From: Rhynchopus euleeides
Taxonomy: Eukaryota > Euglenozoa > Diplonemea > Diplonemida > Diplonemidae
Assembly: GCA_963210315.1 (NCBI GenBank)
Contig: OY723240.1
Coordinates: 1 to 64,000, forward strand
DNA length: 64,000 nt
Direction: 5' to 3'
Positions within the stretch are counted from its first letter, which is position 1. Every line of letters begins with the position of its first letter. A model generated the notes under the pieces. That model ran no database searches. It saw only the letters and a list, made by a program, of their open reading frames with translations, and was not told the DNA's origin. This document shows positions 60,991 to 64,000 of the stretch, piece after piece. The translations under genes were made by a program, and so were the position numbers.

Positions 60991-61350
60991 AAGCCCTCAA
61001 GACTCTTGAAGCGGCCTGACTATTTAGTGTCTTCGTCGCAGCAAGGGGGCGATATATACCACCCTTTTTATTGATTTCACGTGTCAGTGTTTGACTTTTT
61101 CGCAACTTCATTTCTTCCTTTTCTCCCTCTCCAACCCCACCCGTGACACCACCAGGGTTTAGCTAGCCCTGGTCCGATTATCCCCGGTTCTTCGCTGAAG
61201 AGACGCGGCCGGGGGGAGGGGTACGAAGAGTACGCGTCGAAACCGGTGTCACGTCGTGTTGGGGAATCCTTCGGGAGTGCGATACTGAAGGGGAGGTGCT
61301 ACTGCCCGTGCAGGGCGACACCGCCTTAAAACTTCATAACCACACACACA
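60991..61350 (+). repeat. 360-bp hairpin-rich segment, copy 2
   Basis: Matches 60193-60552 at nearly every position, including all stems, and is likewise followed by a CA tract. Confidence 0.8.
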
Positions 61351-61395
61351 CACACACCCTCCCCGTCTTATAGCAGGCATCGTGATGGATCGTAG

Positions 61396-61515
61396 TACGC
61401 GTCGAAACCGGTGTCACGTCGTGTTGGGGAATCCTTCGGGAGTGCGATACTGAAGGGGAGGTGCTACTGCCCGTGCAGGGCGACACCGCCTTGAAACTTG
61501 ATAACCACACACACA
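61396..61515 (+). repeat. 360-bp segment, partial copy 3 (last 120 bp)
   Basis: Starts at AGTACGCGTCGAAACCGG and includes the whole CGGTGTC/GACACCG domain, then a CA tract. CCGTCTTATAGCAGGCATCG follows the CA tract after both copy 2 and copy 3, showing that copy 3 arose by a local tandem duplication. Confidence 0.8.
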
Positions 61516-62117
61516 CACACCCTCCTCCGTCTTATAGCAGGCATCGTGATGGATATCTATGCCATGGTGGTGCAGATAGCCTCTGCGCTATGTATAGAGT
61601 GAAAGGTTATGATATGGTTTGATTTGTCCGCACAAAAATGCGTTAATTCCCCCCCTCAAAGCAAAGTCACCCTGAGACAGCCGGGGCAGCATCTTTTTGT
61701 CCTGGTGTGATGCCGCGTGTCCCACCTGCTTACCCCCACTCCCCCCACACGAGACACACTCCCGGCAGCGATATCCTTCAAGGGATGCTCGCGGTTGTTA
61801 ACACCGCCAGTTTTTTGGCGGCCTTGCAGGTCCCAAGAGAGCTTTGGCGGTGCATGCTGGTGGGGAACTGACAGCGGGGGTGTGTGGGAGGGAGAGGTGG
61901 GGGGGGGTTTTTTTTTCCTTGTTTCATTCTGTTTTCCGAGGAAGAGAGCTGAAGGGGGGCGGGGGGGGCAGGGGTGGGGGGCACAAAAAGGAAAACGGCA
62001 GGGGCACACAGCACGCAGCAGGGTGGGGTGAGCCCGCATTGCGATGCCAAACTCATAAATGCGCGGGAGGCTCCTTCTAGAGAGAAAGCCCCCTGGTACG
62101 ATGGTTCTTGAGACACA
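61516..62117. other. Spacer, no gene
   Basis: G-rich and T-rich runs near 61897-61920 and 61953-61979. No coding signal. Confidence 0.5.
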
Positions 62118-62284
62118 AAAGTGTCACTTCAACTCTGCCGCTCTTTCTCTACTGTTGATACTTCGTTTGATGCGTTGACGCTTCCACACACACTTACAAA
62201 CCCACTTGCCTGATGAAGGGGGTGGTGTGTAGAGCACGTTTGGCAGAGCTGAATGACACTTTCCGCGCGAAAGTCGTGTGCGTA
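62118..62284. repeat. 168-bp TIR repeat, intact copy
   Basis: Inverted ends AAAGTGTCACTTCAACTCTG and CAGAGCTGAATGACACTTTC; a right extension CGCGCGAAAGTCGTGTGCGT is shared by all intact copies. Interior contains GATGCGTTGACGCTTC. No clear target duplication and no frame; a MITE-like family. Confidence 0.85.
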
Positions 62285-62795
62285 AAAAAAAATTAAAAAG
62301 CCTTGTCCAAAATGCGGGTTTTGCAAGCGTTTGCAGGGGGGGGCGAAGGCCGTCCCTAGAATCGGGTTTGGGGAGTACTAACACGTGTCGGGAGGGGAGG
62401 GGTGGGGGAGGGGGGGGCGGGCGCGCTGTCTGTGGCACGCACGCCACCCCCTTGTACCCCTGATACCTTTGCGAAATACCCGCCGCTCCCCGGGAGCTGT
62501 TGCGGGAACCATCTGCTCTTCCGACCCAGCGAGACTCTTGCCGTATTTTCTCTACCACACGGGGTGTGTTTTACCAAAAACTTGCTTGCTCTTCTTTTGT
62601 CCGGGCTGATAGAGCACGTTTGGTTGTCAAGCTGTGGCAGGTCGCCTTTCCGCTGTCGCGAGTGTGCTGAAGAAGACATACCGAAAGGAAGGACAAAAAA
62701 AACAAAGGAGACGGCGTACGCAATGTTTGCCTTTTTTTGTGCCAGCCGGGAAATGCATTTCGTTCATCCTTTCTTCATTTGTTTTTGCGCAGCAG
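62285..62795. other. Spacer, no gene
   Basis: G-rich tract around 62386-62423. Nothing else recognised. Confidence 0.45.
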
Positions 62796-62963
62796 AAAGT
62801 GTCACTTCAACTCTGCCGCTCTTTCTCTACTGTTGATACTTCGTTTGATGCGTTGACGCTTCCACACACACTTACAAACCCACTTGCCTGATGAAGGGGG
62901 TGGTGTGTAGAGCACGTTTGGCAGAGCTGAATGACACTTTCCGCGCGAAAGTCGTGTGCGTAA
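62796..62963. repeat. 168-bp TIR repeat, second intact copy
   Basis: Essentially identical to 62118-62284, 678 bp away in the same orientation, which implies very recent movement or local duplication. Flanks differ on both sides, which favours movement. Confidence 0.85.
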
Positions 62964-64000
62964 AGAGAAAAAATTAAAGAACTTTTTCGGCCGCCTGAGA
63001 ACAAGGTGGCACGATCGGGGTCTCTTCACGCCCCACGTGAAGGACCCTCATGCCAGAACCACTCAAAATCATCCGGCTCACTGTGATGGAGATCACACCA
63101 CCCCCTCTCTGAGGCCCTCTGCAGGATGGGGAACTCTTGTTCTTCCCTGTGGCAACAAGCGTCTCAAAGCGACCTTCCACAATTGGATGAACGAGGGTCC
63201 CCGACAGGTCGATATAGGGCGACCCACCTGCCGGGTGCTCAACAAGAGTGACTGTGAGTGCCCTGCGCCTGCGGGCAGTCCCTTCATCGAGATATGCCCG
63301 CCCCTTTCTGTCTTGTTGCGGAGGGGGCGCCGTTGTTCACGCGGCCTGCGATGTACCGTTCTGAATTTGCTTTGCAATGGTTTGCTTTGATACCCTCCTC
63401 CTCCGCTGACCTGCTTCGGAAGGCTCAACACAAACCGAGGGCCAAGCCCTCGTTGTTGTGAGGCGCCTGAAGGCTGGCAAGTCGTGGGGGTGGGGGTGGT
63501 AGAGAGGTCAATGATCATTCACTATTTAGGGGCGTTTTGGTCGACATTTTTTTTGAAAAGAAAATGATCAAAAAAACGCGGGGGGTTTCCTCTTCCTTTG
63601 ACAACAATTGCATGAAAGTTGCGATCATAGAGGTAGATGGGGTGCGGGGTAGTGAATAGCGCAGTCGAAGTAGAGGGAAGCACAGGGGTGGTCTTTCCCT
63701 TCACCCGTTAGGCAGGTTGTGCCCGAGATCCAGCTCTGACAGAGTAGAGGGGGGGGTATGATTGATACGGCACACTCGTGTGAGCGGAAAGCGACCCACC
63801 ACAGCTGCGACCAAACGTGATCTATACACTAACCCCACCCTTCACCAGGCTCAGGGTGTGATCAGTTCAGGGCCTTTTGTGTGTAGAATACGAGTACGAG
63901 AGTACGAGAGATCAGAGCGGTTGGAGCTGTGAAGTGATCGGACGCTTTTCGAGAGTGAAGGCAAAGGAAAATCTCCCGGCACCTTCTCGCAGTACTTGTC
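62964..64000. other. Terminal region of window, no gene supported
   Basis: Frames at 62956-63390 (plus) and 63093-63518 (minus) are open but show no domain. ATTTTTTTTGAAAAGAAAATG-like A/T runs occur near 63547. No repeat recognised. Confidence 0.45.

Noticed and set aside
60193..61515. 5S rRNA, SRP RNA, U-snRNA or spliced-leader RNA
   Set aside because: None of the conserved core motifs of these families could be matched by eye.

Overview
This is GC-rich nuclear DNA from a free-living-type protist. Evidence: GT-AG introns with a GTATG donor, an RIIa/DPY30 flagellar-type protein, secreted and multi-pass mucin-like proteins, and very large non-LTR retrotransposons. All host genes I can support between 14.6 and 50.7 kb lie on the minus strand. 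That one-way gene order, with few introns and a mucin-stalk plus 7-TM surface family, would fit a euglenozoan such as a diplonemid. This placement is an inference and not secure.

Layout. 1-844 is a near-perfect (GGGTTTGC)n array. About 1.6-11.5 kb is a minus-strand RLE-type non-LTR retrotransposon with one 3,207-codon reading frame. It encodes a putative signal peptide, Cys-bearing ectodomain, multi-TM block, OTU-like protease, C2H2 finger, reverse transcriptase, restriction-like endonuclease, a degraded OTU domain, a RING-like cluster and a second OTU. 11.8-14.4 kb holds two abutting DNA transposons: a long-TIR element and a hAT-like element with an 8-bp TSD, itself carrying a 109-bp MITE. 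14.6-18.0 kb has a spliced gene of unknown function and an LRR-PDZ gene.

20.0-39.9 kb is a tandem segmental duplication of a surface-protein gene (signal peptide, small Cys domain, Pro/Thr stalk, about seven TM helices, cytoplasmic tail). Copy A is broken by a 2.9-kb TIR element with a 3-bp TSD and by a 7-bp duplication. Copy B is uninterrupted except for a 4-bp insertion in the stalk. The 2.9-kb element carries a nested MITE and a 41-bp minisatellite that inverts into a large palindrome.

40.2-50.7 kb is the densest host block: a PI-PLC-X protein with one in-frame TAG, a GT61-type glycosyltransferase with two introns, a small RIIa/DPY30 protein whose first exon is only 17 codons, and a 5'-nucleotidase-like/cyclase-like receptor fusion with key catalytic residues missing. 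50.9-59.6 kb is a full-length APE-type LINE. Its two ORFs are in the same frame, separated by one UAG, and (CA)n tracts lie at both ends. 59.6-64 kb has no convincing protein gene. It holds a 360-bp segment able to form several hairpins, present twice and once in part, and a 168-bp TIR repeat also found at 31-33 kb.

The main interest is the two retrotransposons (OTU/RING content, membrane module, UAG junction, microsatellite flanks) and the transposon-driven decay of a duplicated surface gene.
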